A DNA stretch of 64,000 nt, taken from NCBI RefSeq assembly GCF_900111245.1, contig NZ_FOGO01000015.1, positions 110,101 to 174,100 of the forward strand. The letters are read 5' to 3'. Under the pieces are notes generated by a model. It saw nothing but the letters and a program-made list of their open reading frames with translations, searched no databases and was not told the DNA's origin. Position 1 is the first letter of the stretch; each line of letters opens with the position of its first letter. The DNA is from Streptomyces qinglanensis. Its GTDB lineage: Bacteria > Actinomycetota > Actinomycetes > Streptomycetales > Streptomycetaceae. The position numbers were made by a program, and so were the translations under genes. Below are positions 7,421 through 15,398 of this stretch, in pieces.

Positions 7421-8291
7421 CCACCGGCACCCCGCCGGAGGCAGGAGCTTCGCCGAGGGCCGGCACCCCCAGGGCCGGTGCCTCGCGCCCGGTCCGGAAG
7501 AGCGCCCAGACGATCTTCCCGGCGAGCGGACCGGAGAGCGGGTGCCAGCCCCAGGCGTCGCTGAAGGAGTCGACCAGGCGCAGACCGCGGCCCGACTCCG
7601 CCGTGAAGCCGGGCGTCTCGTACTCCGCGTCCTCGGAGTACGAGACGCCCGACGCGTCGCACGCGGCGAACGCGTCAGCGGCTTCCACGGCGCCCCCGTG
7701 TCCCCCGTGTCCCCCGTTTTCCCCGTGTCCGGGAGGCCCCTCGGTTCCGGGGGGCCTCCCGGGTTCAAGAGGGGCCCCGGAAGCCGAGGCACCCCCTCGA
7801 TCCATGGAGCCCCCGTACTCCATGGAGTGTGCGAGTGCCGGCCGGTCGTGAAGGCCGGCGGGTGTCCCGCGGTCGTCGAATCCCCCGTGTGCCCCCCGGT
7901 GCGCGGCGGTGTCCCGCACGGCCGTCACATCGGGGGGCTGGCCGCTGGGGTCCCGTACGGCACAGACCAGCCGGGCCGACCAGCGCATCAGATGCAGCCG
8001 GACCGGTGGGTCGCCCTCGTCCCCCGACGCCGCCCCGTGATCGGCGCCGGGGGTGAGGCCGTGCCGCATGGCGTTGGTCACCAGTTCGGAGACCACCAGC
8101 GCCACGTCGTCGAACTTCTCTGCCAGGTCCCAGTACCGGAGCGTGCTGCGGGTGAAGTTCCGGGCGCTGGAGACCGCTTCGTAGCGCGGCGGGAGCGCAC
8201 AGGAGGCGGAGCCGGAGACCGAGGTGGCATCCGGCGTACGGAGCCCCTCCCGTAAGGGCTCCAGCACCGTCGGTCCTTCGGTCCCCAACAA
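7383..8291 (-). CDS. Anti-sigma-like ATP-binding (HATPase) regulator
   Basis: A 302-residue protein with a GHKL ATPase fold like RsbW/AbaA-orf regulators. The N box is VVSELVTNAMRHG (Asn73), the G1 box AVRDPSGQPPD and the G2 box GRGLRLVDSFSDAWGW. Between G1 and G2 there is a Gly/His/Pro-rich insertion of roughly 110 residues that is absent from ordinary members of the fold. In DNA the insertion is dense in perfect inverted repeats (7611-7859). It probably works with the DUF397 and XRE proteins beside it as an anti-sigma or partner-switch element. The last 38 bases overlap the DUF397 gene tail to tail. It is divergent from the XRE gene at 8567. Confidence 0.8.
   Translation of the reverse strand: MLGTEGPTVLEPLREGLRTPDATSVSGSASCALPPRYEAVSSARNFTRSTLRYWDLAEKFDDVALVVSELVTNAMRHGLTPGADHGAASGDEGDPPVRLHLMRWSARLVCAVRDPSGQPPDVTAVRDTAAHRGAHGGFDDRGTPAGLHDRPALAHSMEYGGSMDRGGASASGAPLEPGRPPGTEGPPGHGENGGHGGHGGAVEAADAFAACDASGVSYSEDAEYETPGFTAESGRGLRLVDSFSDAWGWHPLSGPLAGKIVWALFRTGREAPALGVPALGEAPASGGVPVVSGLSGRRTHRP
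7611..7859. repeat. Cluster of perfect inverted repeats inside the ATPase gene
   Basis: Four perfect palindromic hairpins lie in a quarter kilobase: arms 7611-7627/7634-7650 (17 bp), 7729-7740/7751-7762 (12 bp), 7801-7809/7818-7826 (9 bp) and 7837-7843/7853-7859 (7 bp). All stay in the reading frame of the 7383-8291 gene and encode its low-complexity insertion. Confidence 0.85.
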
Positions 8292-8566
8292 GGGCCACTC
8301 CTGGCGTCAGCGGCAGTGTCGATCCTGTGCGGATCCTGTCGGCCGTGCTACTCCGTCTGGTGCGGGCGCCACAGTGCAACCCGCGCAGCCAACTTCCGTG
8401 CCGGCGAGTCCACTTGTGCCCTCCCCATGGTTCCCAATGCTCACAGCAGATGCAAGGGCAGATGCACGTGCACGAGAGACTTTCGATCGTGTGTAATCGG
8501 GCGGGCACGCAACGGAGCGCGGGGATGGCACACTTCCCTTCAAGCAGGGGTGGAGGGCTGATCGGA

Positions 8567-9472
8567 ATGGCAGCAGAATCGGCAGGGAGCGACATCGGAG
8601 CGGCGAAGGGAGTGAACAGCTCCAGCGGCTCGATGGTCCGGCGCATCCTGCTCGGATCGCAGCTCAGGAGATTGCGCGAGGCCCGCGGTGTCACCCGAGA
8701 GGCCGCCGGGTACTCGATCCGGGCCTCCGAGTCCAAAATCAGCCGGATGGAGCTGGGCCGGGTCAGTTTCAAGGCCCGGGACGTGGAGGATCTGCTCACG
8801 CTCTACGGCGTCACCGACGACGCCGAGCGGGCCCCCCTCCTGGGGCTGGCCAGGGACTCCAGCGTCGCGGGCTGGTGGCACAACTTCAGCGACGTGCTGC
8901 CCGGCTGGTTCCAGACGTACGTCGGGCTGGAGGGCGCCGCCTCGCACATCAGCACGTTCGAGGTCCAGTTCGTACACGGACTCCTGCAGACCGGCGAGTA
9001 CGCCCGGGCCGTGGTCGCCGCCGGCCACCGCACCCCGCTGGCCGAGGAGGACGCCGAGCGCCGCGTCGCGCTCCGGCTGGAACGGCAGAAGCTCCTCCTC
9101 GGCGAGAGCGCCCCGCAGTTGGTCTGCGTGCTGGACGAGGCCACGCTGCACCGGCCGTTCGGCTCGCCGGCCGTCATGGAGGCGCAGCTCGCCCACCTGG
9201 CCGAGGTCTCCCACCAGCCCAACGTGCATCTGCACGTGGTGCCGTTCGCCCTCGGCGGGCATCCCGCCGAGGCCGGTGCCTTCACCCTGCTGCGCTTCCC
9301 CGAGTCCGATCTCAACGACATCGTCTACCTCGAACAGCTCACCAGCGCCCTGTACCTGGACAAGCGGGACGAGGTGGCACAGTACGACCAGGCGCTGCGG
9401 CGGCTGGTGGACATCAGCCTTTCTCCCGAAGACACCCGGGATCACCTGTGGCGAATCCGCCAACTCCTGTGA
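8567..9472 (+). CDS. XRE-family regulator with DUF5753 (WhiJ-like)
   Basis: A 301-residue DNA-binding protein. Residues about 24-80 are a helix-turn-helix of the XRE type (LGSQLRRLREARGVTREAAGYSIRASESKISRMELGRVSFKARDVEDLLTLYGV, read in order). Residues about 100-290 are DUF5753 (YVGLEGAASHISTFE, VHGLLQTGEYARAV, PNVHLHVVPFALGGHP). This is the DNA-binding member of the regulatory trio with the DUF397 and ATPase genes. The ATG at 8567 sits after TGGAGGG; the frame also runs further upstream but without conserved sequence. The roughly 275-base divergent region (8292-8566) must hold promoters for both directions; I see no clear operator there. Confidence 0.88.
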   Translation: MAAESAGSDIGAAKGVNSSSGSMVRRILLGSQLRRLREARGVTREAAGYSIRASESKISRMELGRVSFKARDVEDLLTLYGVTDDAERAPLLGLARDSSVAGWWHNFSDVLPGWFQTYVGLEGAASHISTFEVQFVHGLLQTGEYARAVVAAGHRTPLAEEDAERRVALRLERQKLLLGESAPQLVCVLDEATLHRPFGSPAVMEAQLAHLAEVSHQPNVHLHVVPFALGGHPAEAGAFTLLRFPESDLNDIVYLEQLTSALYLDKRDEVAQYDQALRRLVDISLSPEDTRDHLWRIRQLL

Positions 9473-9528
9473 CACATCGGTACGATGACCAAGCAGCAGC
9501 ATCTCCTTCAACCCCCCGAAGGAATGGC

Positions 9529-10986
9529 ATGGCCTACTTCACGGATCTGGCACTCCAGTGCATAAACGGCGAGTGGCGTCCCGGCTCCGGCTCCTGGGAC
9601 ATCATCGACTTCAACCCGTACAACGGGGAGAAGCTCGCCTCCATCACCGTCGCCACGCGCGACGAGGTGGACGAGGCGTATCGCGCGGCGGAACGCGCGC
9701 AGCGCGACTGGGCTGCCACCAACCCGTACACCCGCAGACGGGTCTTCGAGCGGGCGATCCGGGTCATCGAGGAGAACGAGCCGCAGATCACCGAGGCCAT
9801 CATCGCCGAGCTGGGCGGCACCCGGCACAAGGCGGCCTTCGAGATCCACATGGTGAAGGAGTTCTTCCGGGAGGCGCTCCAGCTCTCCCTCAACCCGCTC
9901 GGGGAGATCCTGCCCTCCTCGGTGCCGGGCAAGGAGAACCGCGTCTACCGGGACCCGGTGGGGGTCGTGGGGGTCATCTCCCCCTTCAACTACCCGTTCC
10001 TGCTGGCGGTCAAGTCCGTGGCACCCGCGCTGGCGCTGGGCAACGCCACCGTACTCAAGCCGCACCAGTCGACCCCGGTGTGCGGGGGCACCCTGGTCGC
10101 CAAGGTGCTGGAGGACGCCGGGCTGCCGCCGGGGCTGGTGAACGTCGTGATCACCGACAGCGCGGAGATCGGCGACACGCTGATCGAGCACCCGGTGCCG
10201 AAGGTCATCTCCTTCACCGGCTCCGACCGCGTCGGCCGCCACGTGGCCACCGTCGCGGGCCGCAACTTCAAGCGGGTGATACTCCAACTCGGCTCCAACA
10301 GCGGCCTGGTGGTGCTGGACGACGCCGATGTGGACTACGCCGTGGACGCCGCGGTCTACAGCCGCTTCGTCAACCAGGGCCAACTGTGCATGGCGGCCAA
10401 CCGGATCATCGTGGACCGCAGCCTGGAGCGGGAGTTCACCGCGAAGTTCGTGGACCGGGTCGGCAGGCTGGTGGTGGGTGACCCGGCGAAGCCGGAGACC
10501 CACATCGGCCCGCTGATCAATTCCCGCCAGGCGGAGCGGGTGACGGCCATCGTCGAGCAGGCCCTCTCCGAGGGTGCCACGGCGCTGCTGCACGGCTCGG
10601 CGGACGGCAACCTCGTCTCGCCCAGCGTGCTGGCGGACCTGCCGCCCGACTCCCCGCTGCGGCACGAGGAGATCTTCGGGCCGGTCGCGCTGATCATCGG
10701 CGCGGACGGCGAGGAGGACGCGGTGCGGGTCGCCAACGACACCCCCTACGGACTCGCCGGTGCGGTGCACACCGCGGACATCGAGCGCGGTGTCTCCGTC
10801 GCCCGCCGGATCGAGGCGGGCATGGTGCATGTGAACGACTCCACGGTCGCCGACGAACCGATCGTGCCGTACGGCGGCGAGAAGCACTCGGGCCTCGGCA
10901 GGCTGAACGGACCCCAGGTGGTGGAGGCGTTCACCACCACCCGCTGGGTCTCCATCCAGCGGGAGCGCAGCGAGTTCCCGTTCTGA
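9529..10986 (+). CDS. Aldehyde dehydrogenase family protein with Glu-to-Gln change
   Basis: A 485-residue NAD(P)-dependent aldehyde dehydrogenase-fold protein, most like the benzaldehyde/vanillin group. Visible motifs are SPFNYPF (Asn154), FTGSDRVGRHV for the cofactor, NQGQLCMAANRI with catalytic Cys287, HEEIFGPVALI, and PYGGEKHSGLGR near the end. The position of the general-base glutamate (usually LELGG) reads LQLGSNSG, with Gln253 from a CAA codon. The protein may therefore be slow in acyl-enzyme hydrolysis or have another role. The ATG at 9529 follows GAAGGA. It lies 56 bases after the XRE gene on the same strand, so the two may be cotranscribed. A perfect 22-bp terminator follows. Confidence 0.88.
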   Translation: MAYFTDLALQCINGEWRPGSGSWDIIDFNPYNGEKLASITVATRDEVDEAYRAAERAQRDWAATNPYTRRRVFERAIRVIEENEPQITEAIIAELGGTRHKAAFEIHMVKEFFREALQLSLNPLGEILPSSVPGKENRVYRDPVGVVGVISPFNYPFLLAVKSVAPALALGNATVLKPHQSTPVCGGTLVAKVLEDAGLPPGLVNVVITDSAEIGDTLIEHPVPKVISFTGSDRVGRHVATVAGRNFKRVILQLGSNSGLVVLDDADVDYAVDAAVYSRFVNQGQLCMAANRIIVDRSLEREFTAKFVDRVGRLVVGDPAKPETHIGPLINSRQAERVTAIVEQALSEGATALLHGSADGNLVSPSVLADLPPDSPLRHEEIFGPVALIIGADGEEDAVRVANDTPYGLAGAVHTADIERGVSVARRIEAGMVHVNDSTVADEPIVPYGGEKHSGLGRLNGPQVVEAFTTTRWVSIQRERSEFPF

Positions 10987-10990
10987 CCGT

Positions 10991-11038
10991 TCTGACGGGC
11001 TCCACCCGGCCCCCGCGGGCCGGGTGGAGCCCGTCAGA
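10991..11038 (+). terminator. Perfect 22-bp hairpin terminator
   Basis: Arms 10991-11012 and 11017-11038 are exact complements with a four-base loop, starting five bases after the aldehyde dehydrogenase stop. It isolates that gene from the next one. Confidence 0.88.
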
Positions 11039-11242
11039 ACAGCATGGCGCCCTCCCGATACCGGGCGCCCCCGCCGCGCTGCCGTGCTGCCGCGGCGTCC
11101 CCTCGCCCGTGCCGGGGCCGACGGCGCCGGAAGGTCCGCCCGCTCGCGCGCGATCGAGGACAGAACCTGACCGCGAGGCCGCATAGCTTGTGGTCACCGG
11201 CCGGGGAGAGGCCCCGGACCGACCCGAGAGGTGGCGAGCAGC

Positions 11243-11839
11243 ATGCCGGTAGTCGTCCAGGCAGAGACCCCCGGTGACGAGCGCGGAGCCCTGCTGGCGT
11301 TCCTGGAGGCGCAGCGCGGCGGCATCCGCCGGGCCCTGCACGGGCTGACCGAGGAGCAGGCCCGCAGCACCCCTGCGGCCAGCGAACTGTCGGTGGCCGG
11401 CGTCCTCAAGCATGTGACCGTGATGGAGGTGAGCTGGCTGCGCACCTTCCGCGGGATCGAGGCCGGTGAGGAGGAGAAGCGCGCGGAGTGGGAGACCAGC
11501 TTCATCCCCGGCCCGGAGCAGACCGTCGAGGTGCTGCTGGCCGACAGCGAGCGGGTCGGTGCCGAGACCGAGCGGGCCGTCGGCGGGCTCGGCTCCCTGG
11601 ACGAGACCTTCGTCGTGCCGCCCGCGCCCTGGGACAAGGGCGGCGAGTTCTCCTGGCGCTGGGGCCTGCTGCACCTGATCGAGGAGTACGCGCGGCACGC
11701 GGGGCACGCCGACATCATCCGCGAGACGCTCGACGGCAAGGGCGCCTTCGACCTCGTGTTCGAGACGGGCGCGATGCCCGAGCCGGACTGGTCGGCCTTC
11801 GGCGGCGCACCCGGCGGGGGCGACACCGCGCAGAACTGA
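11243..11839 (+). CDS. DinB/DUF664-type protein
   Basis: A 198-residue four-helix-bundle protein of the DinB/DUF664 superfamily, which includes mycothiol-dependent thiol transferases and isomerases. Seen are LLAFLEAQRGGIRRALHGLTEEQAR, the first metal-site His in VLKHVTVMEVSWLRTF, and the C-terminal pair in LLHLIEEYARHAGHADIIRE. The three His positions would bind a divalent metal. The ATG at 11243 is preferred over GTG 11231 because the GAGAGG site directly abuts the GTG. It is followed after 83 bases by the PadR gene. Confidence 0.8.
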   Translation: MPVVVQAETPGDERGALLAFLEAQRGGIRRALHGLTEEQARSTPAASELSVAGVLKHVTVMEVSWLRTFRGIEAGEEEKRAEWETSFIPGPEQTVEVLLADSERVGAETERAVGGLGSLDETFVVPPAPWDKGGEFSWRWGLLHLIEEYARHAGHADIIRETLDGKGAFDLVFETGAMPEPDWSAFGGAPGGGDTAQN

Positions 11840-11922
11840 GCCCGCTGCCGCTCCCCGCCCCGGCGGACCCGCATAGGGTGGTGCTTGACAGAACCACGGC
11901 GGTGTGACTGGGGCAGGGAGCG

Positions 11923-12528
11923 ATGTCGGCGATCCGGCTGCTGGTGCTGGGAGACGTGCGGCTGCGGGGGCGGGCGCACGGCTACCAGGTCCGCAACGAT
12001 CTGGAGTTCTGGGGCGCGCACGAGTGGTCCGCGGCCAAGCCCGGTTCGATCTACCACGCGCTCAAGCAGCTCGCCAAGCAGGATCTGCTGCTCGCGCACG
12101 ACATCGCCCCCAGCACCGCCGGCGGTCCGCCGCGCACCGAGTACGAGATCACCGCGGCCGGTGAGGCGGAGTTCTTCCGGCTGCTGCGGCACGCGCTGAC
12201 CGCCACCCGGGAGAAGCAGGAGCTGCTCACCTCCGCCGTCGGGTTCCTCGTCGACCTGCCCCGCGCCGAGGCCGTCGCGCTGCTGGAGGAGCGGGTCGCC
12301 GCGCTGGAGTCCTGGCGCGCGGAGGTCACCTCGAGCTGGGCCCCGGACGGCGGTGTTCCACCGGAGTGGGGCCACATCGGGGAGATCATGAAGCTGTGGG
12401 TGCACACGGCCGAGAGCGACGCGGCGTGGGCCCGCGACCTGATCTCCCGGCTGGAGGGCGGCGCCTTCGTGATGGCGGGCGAGGGCGACCGGGACCTCAG
12501 CGTTCTGACGGACCGGCGCCCGTTCTGA
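11923..12528 (+). CDS. PadR-family transcriptional regulator
   Basis: A 201-residue winged-helix regulator. The N-terminal PadR domain reads LLVLGDVRLRGRAHGYQVRNDLEFWG, then KPGSIYHALKQLAKQDLLLAHD and the wing GGPPRTEYEITAAGEAEFFRLL. The C-terminal part is helical, for dimerisation (Vir_act_alpha type), and ends in ALESWRAEV and following helices. CAGGGAG precedes the ATG closely. PadR repressors usually control a nearby exporter; none is adjacent here, so its target may be itself or the DinB-like gene. Confidence 0.85.
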   Translation: MSAIRLLVLGDVRLRGRAHGYQVRNDLEFWGAHEWSAAKPGSIYHALKQLAKQDLLLAHDIAPSTAGGPPRTEYEITAAGEAEFFRLLRHALTATREKQELLTSAVGFLVDLPRAEAVALLEERVAALESWRAEVTSSWAPDGGVPPEWGHIGEIMKLWVHTAESDAAWARDLISRLEGGAFVMAGEGDRDLSVLTDRRPF

Positions 12529-12561
12529 CCCGGGCACCGGAGCGGCGCCCGGAAGAACGGC

Positions 12562-12592
12562 TTGCACCTCACGTGACGTGAGGGAGCACCGT
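12562..12592 (+). promoter_or_regulatory. tipA-type promoter and operator
   Basis: The -35 TTGCAC (12562-12567) and -10 CACCGT (12587-12592) are separated by 19 bases. The perfect inverted repeat CCTCACGT-G-ACGTGAGG occupies 12567-12583. This matches the well-known thiostrepton-inducible tipA promoter closely and indicates autoregulation of the gene at 12622. Confidence 0.88.
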
Positions 12593-12621
12593 GGATGCCG
12601 TAAGCGAACGAGGAGGCGGAA

Positions 12622-13443
12622 ATGGGCCACTCCGTCGGGCAGGTCGCCGGTTTCGCCGGGATCACGGTGCGCACCCTGCACCACTACGACGAGATCGGAC
12701 TGCTGGTCCCCGGGGAGCGCACGGCGGCCGGACACCGGCGCTACACCGATGCCGACCTGGACCGGCTGCAGCAGATCCTCTTCCACCGGGAACTGGGCTT
12801 CCCGCTGGAGGAGGTCGCCGTCCTGCTGGACGACCCCGCTGCGGACCCGATCACCCTGCTGCGCCGGCAGCACGCCGTGCTGACGGCGCGGATCGGTCGG
12901 CTCACGGAGATGGCCACCGCCGTGGAACGCGCCATGGAGGCACGGAAAATGGGCATCAGTCTCACCCCCGAGGAGCGGTTCGAGGTCTTCGGGGACTTCG
13001 ACCCGGAGGCGCACGCCGAGGAGGCGGAGCACCGCTGGGGCAGCACCGAGGCGTACCGGGAGTCGCAGCGCCGCGCCGCCGCCCGCACCAAGGAGGACTG
13101 GCAGGCGCTCACGCGGGAGCTGGACGAGATCCACCGCGCGGTCGCCGACCGGATGGCGGCCGGGGACGCGCCGGACGCACCCGGAGTGACCGATCTGGCC
13201 GAGCGGCACCGGCTGTTCATCTCCCGGACCAGCTACCCGTGCGATCACGGGATGCACAGCAGGCTCGGCGAGATGTACGTCCAGGACGAGCGCTTCACCG
13301 CGACCTACGACGCGATCCGGCCGGGGCTGGCCCGGTACCTGCGGGACGCGATCGCGGCCAACGAAGAGCGCGAGCGGGAGCGCGAACGCGCGGCAAACGC
13401 AGTAAGCACGGAGCGGGGCGAGAGCGGGTCCTCCGCTCCCTGA
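12622..13443 (+). CDS. tipA: TipA-like MerR-family activator
   Basis: A 273-residue MerR regulator with a TipAS drug-binding domain. Residues 1-75 are the winged helix (VGQVAGFAGITVRTLHHYDEIGLLVP, RRYTDADLDRLQQILFHRELGFPLEEV), residues about 76-115 the dimerisation coiled coil, and residues about 120-255 the TipAS domain, including SRTSYPCDHGMHSRLGEMYVQDERF and IRPGLARYLRDAI. The cysteine in SYPCDHGMH is in the region that covalently traps thiopeptides in TipA. AGGAGG lies six bases before the ATG. The upstream promoter carries the tipA box. The C-terminal tail is Arg/Glu-rich and slightly longer than in the classical protein. Confidence 0.88.
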   Translation: MGHSVGQVAGFAGITVRTLHHYDEIGLLVPGERTAAGHRRYTDADLDRLQQILFHRELGFPLEEVAVLLDDPAADPITLLRRQHAVLTARIGRLTEMATAVERAMEARKMGISLTPEERFEVFGDFDPEAHAEEAEHRWGSTEAYRESQRRAAARTKEDWQALTRELDEIHRAVADRMAAGDAPDAPGVTDLAERHRLFISRTSYPCDHGMHSRLGEMYVQDERFTATYDAIRPGLARYLRDAIAANEERERERERAANAVSTERGESGSSAP

Positions 13444-13487
13444 GCCCCCTCCGCACTCCCTGCCCTCGTGTTCTCTCTCTTTTAATT

Positions 13488-13501
13488 CCCCTGTACAGGG
13501 G
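13488..13501. promoter_or_regulatory. Perfect 14-bp palindrome between tipA and thrE-like gene
   Basis: CCCCTGTACAGGGG is self-complementary with no loop, so it is more likely a protein-binding site than a terminator hairpin. It lies 45 bases past the tipA stop and 160 bases before the ThrE-like start. I cannot assign a regulator. Confidence 0.5.
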
Positions 13502-13661
13502 GACCTTTGGGGAGAGGATCACTTCTCATGCTCCACTGTGAGGTAGCACGCTTCCGGGTCGTGGAACCATTTCCGTTGGACACCACGTCGGTCGTGTGGC
13601 ACTGCTGGAAACTTGAGACGGAACGCGCATCAGGCGCGAGAGGGTAAGGAGCGCACAGAAA

Positions 13662-15314
13662 GTGGTGGGGCAGCCCCGGGGAAACGGCGACGCCGCGGAG
13701 CAGGGTGGTGAGCCGGACGACACCAAACCGGCGTCCGACGAATCACGCAGCGCCTTCACGGCGCCCTTGGGCGTGCCGCTTCCCCCCGTCCCGGAGGAGG
13801 AGCACCCGACCTCCGAGTTCACCATCCCGGAGGGGCTGGTCAGTCCGCTGTCGTACGAGCCGGGCAGCGCCTTCACGCCGCCCGACGGCATCCCCGTCGT
13901 CGGGCCGCTGGCCAAGCCGGGCTCGCCCTGGCAGGACCGGATGCGCTCCATGGTCCGGATGCCGCTCGCCGAGCGTCCGGTCCCCGAGCGCTCCCCGCGC
14001 GGTGACGAGGGCGCGGAGAGCGGACCCCCCGTTCCCCGCGTTCTCGACCTGACGCTCCGGATCGGCGAGCTGCTGCTCGCGGGCGGGGAGGGCGCCGAGG
14101 ACGTGGAGGCGGCCATGTTCGGCGTCGCACACGCCTACGGACTCGACCGCACCGAACCCGAGGTCACCTTCACCCTGCTGTCCATCACCCACCAGCCCTC
14201 GCTGGTGGACGACCCGGTCACGCTCAGCCGGACCGTCCGCAGGCGCGGCACCGACTACACCCGGCTGTCGGCCGTCTTCGCGCTCGTCGCCGACATCACC
14301 CAGGGCGAGGTGTCGCTGGAAGAGGCATACCGGCGGCTCGCGGAGATGCGCCGCAACCGGCACCCCTACACCAAGTGGGCGCTGACCGTGGCCAGCGGCG
14401 CCCTGTCCGGCGCGGCCTCGCTGCTGGTGGGCGGTGACGGGCTGGTCTTCGTGCTGGCCGCGTTCGGCGCCATGCTCGGCGACCGGCTGGCCTGGCTGTG
14501 CGCCGGGCGCGGACTGCCGGAGTTCTACCAGTTCGCGGCCGCCGCCATGCCCCCGGCCGGGATGGGCGTCGGCGTCGCACTGCTCGCCCAGCACACCGAC
14601 ACCCGCATCCAGGCATCCGCGGTCATCACCGGTGGCCTCTTCGCGCTGATCCCGGGGCGGGCACTGGTCGCCGCCGTGCACGACGGACTCACCGGCTTCT
14701 ACATCACCGCCGCCGCCCGGCTGCTGGAGGTCATCTACCTCATCGTCGGGATCGTCTGCGGCGTGCTGATGGTGCTGTACCTGGGCGCCCGGCTGAACGC
14801 CCGGCTGACGCCCGACATCGTGCACCACAGCGACCGGCCGCTCACCCAGTTGCTGGCCGCCATGCTGCTGGCGCTCGCGTTCTGCGTGCTGCTCCAGCAG
14901 GAGCGCCACACCGTGGTGCTGGCCACCATGAACGGGGGCGTCGCCTGGCTGATCTTCGGCGTGCTGACCAAGGCCGACGTCACACCGGTCCCGGCCACCG
15001 TGGTCGCCGCCGGGCTCGTCGGCCTCTTCGGCCAACTGCTGTCCCGGTACCAGTTCGCCTCGTCGCTGCCGTACATCACAGCGGCGATCGGGCCGCTGCT
15101 GCCGGGTAGCAACACCTACTTCGGGCTGCTGAACATCGCCCAGGGCGACGTCAACAAGGGGTTCGAGCATCTGGCCACGGCCGGCGCGCTGGCCCTGGCC
15201 ATCGCCATCGGGGTCAACCTGGGCGGCGAGCTGGCCCGCCTCTTCATCAAGACCCCGGGCCAGGAGACCCCGCTGCCCGGCCGCCGCGCCGCAAAGCGCA
15301 CCCGGGGCTTCTGA
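13662..15314 (+). CDS. Threonine/serine exporter-like membrane protein
   Basis: A 550-residue protein of the ThrE family (DUF1212 plus ThrE_2), which exports threonine/serine or related molecules. The first 110 residues are Pro/Gly/Glu-rich and probably disordered. The cytoplasmic ThrE head follows (LRIGELLLAGGEGAEDVEAAMFGVAHAYGL, read in order), then five membrane segments from KWALTVASGALSGAASLLVGG, and a second membrane half from LLAAMLLALAFCVLLQQ to the C-terminus. GTG at 13662 opens the frame; AAGGA is 12 bases upstream, so the start is a little uncertain. A bidirectional terminator separates it from the convergent ppa. Confidence 0.85.
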   Translation: MVGQPRGNGDAAEQGGEPDDTKPASDESRSAFTAPLGVPLPPVPEEEHPTSEFTIPEGLVSPLSYEPGSAFTPPDGIPVVGPLAKPGSPWQDRMRSMVRMPLAERPVPERSPRGDEGAESGPPVPRVLDLTLRIGELLLAGGEGAEDVEAAMFGVAHAYGLDRTEPEVTFTLLSITHQPSLVDDPVTLSRTVRRRGTDYTRLSAVFALVADITQGEVSLEEAYRRLAEMRRNRHPYTKWALTVASGALSGAASLLVGGDGLVFVLAAFGAMLGDRLAWLCAGRGLPEFYQFAAAAMPPAGMGVGVALLAQHTDTRIQASAVITGGLFALIPGRALVAAVHDGLTGFYITAAARLLEVIYLIVGIVCGVLMVLYLGARLNARLTPDIVHHSDRPLTQLLAAMLLALAFCVLLQQERHTVVLATMNGGVAWLIFGVLTKADVTPVPATVVAAGLVGLFGQLLSRYQFASSLPYITAAIGPLLPGSNTYFGLLNIAQGDVNKGFEHLATAGALALAIAIGVNLGGELARLFIKTPGQETPLPGRRAAKRTRGF

Positions 15315-15318
15315 GCGG

Positions 15319-15353
15319 CGGAGGGGCTGCCCGGCGACCGGGCAGCCCCTCCG
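15319..15353. terminator. Bidirectional terminator between thrE-like gene and ppa
   Basis: Perfect 16-bp inverted repeat, arms 15319-15334 and 15338-15353 with a CGA loop, in the convergent gap between the two genes. Confidence 0.85.
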
Positions 15354-15398
15354 TCACCCGAACGGGGGCAGGGGCGCAGCCCCGTGCAGAAACGGTTC

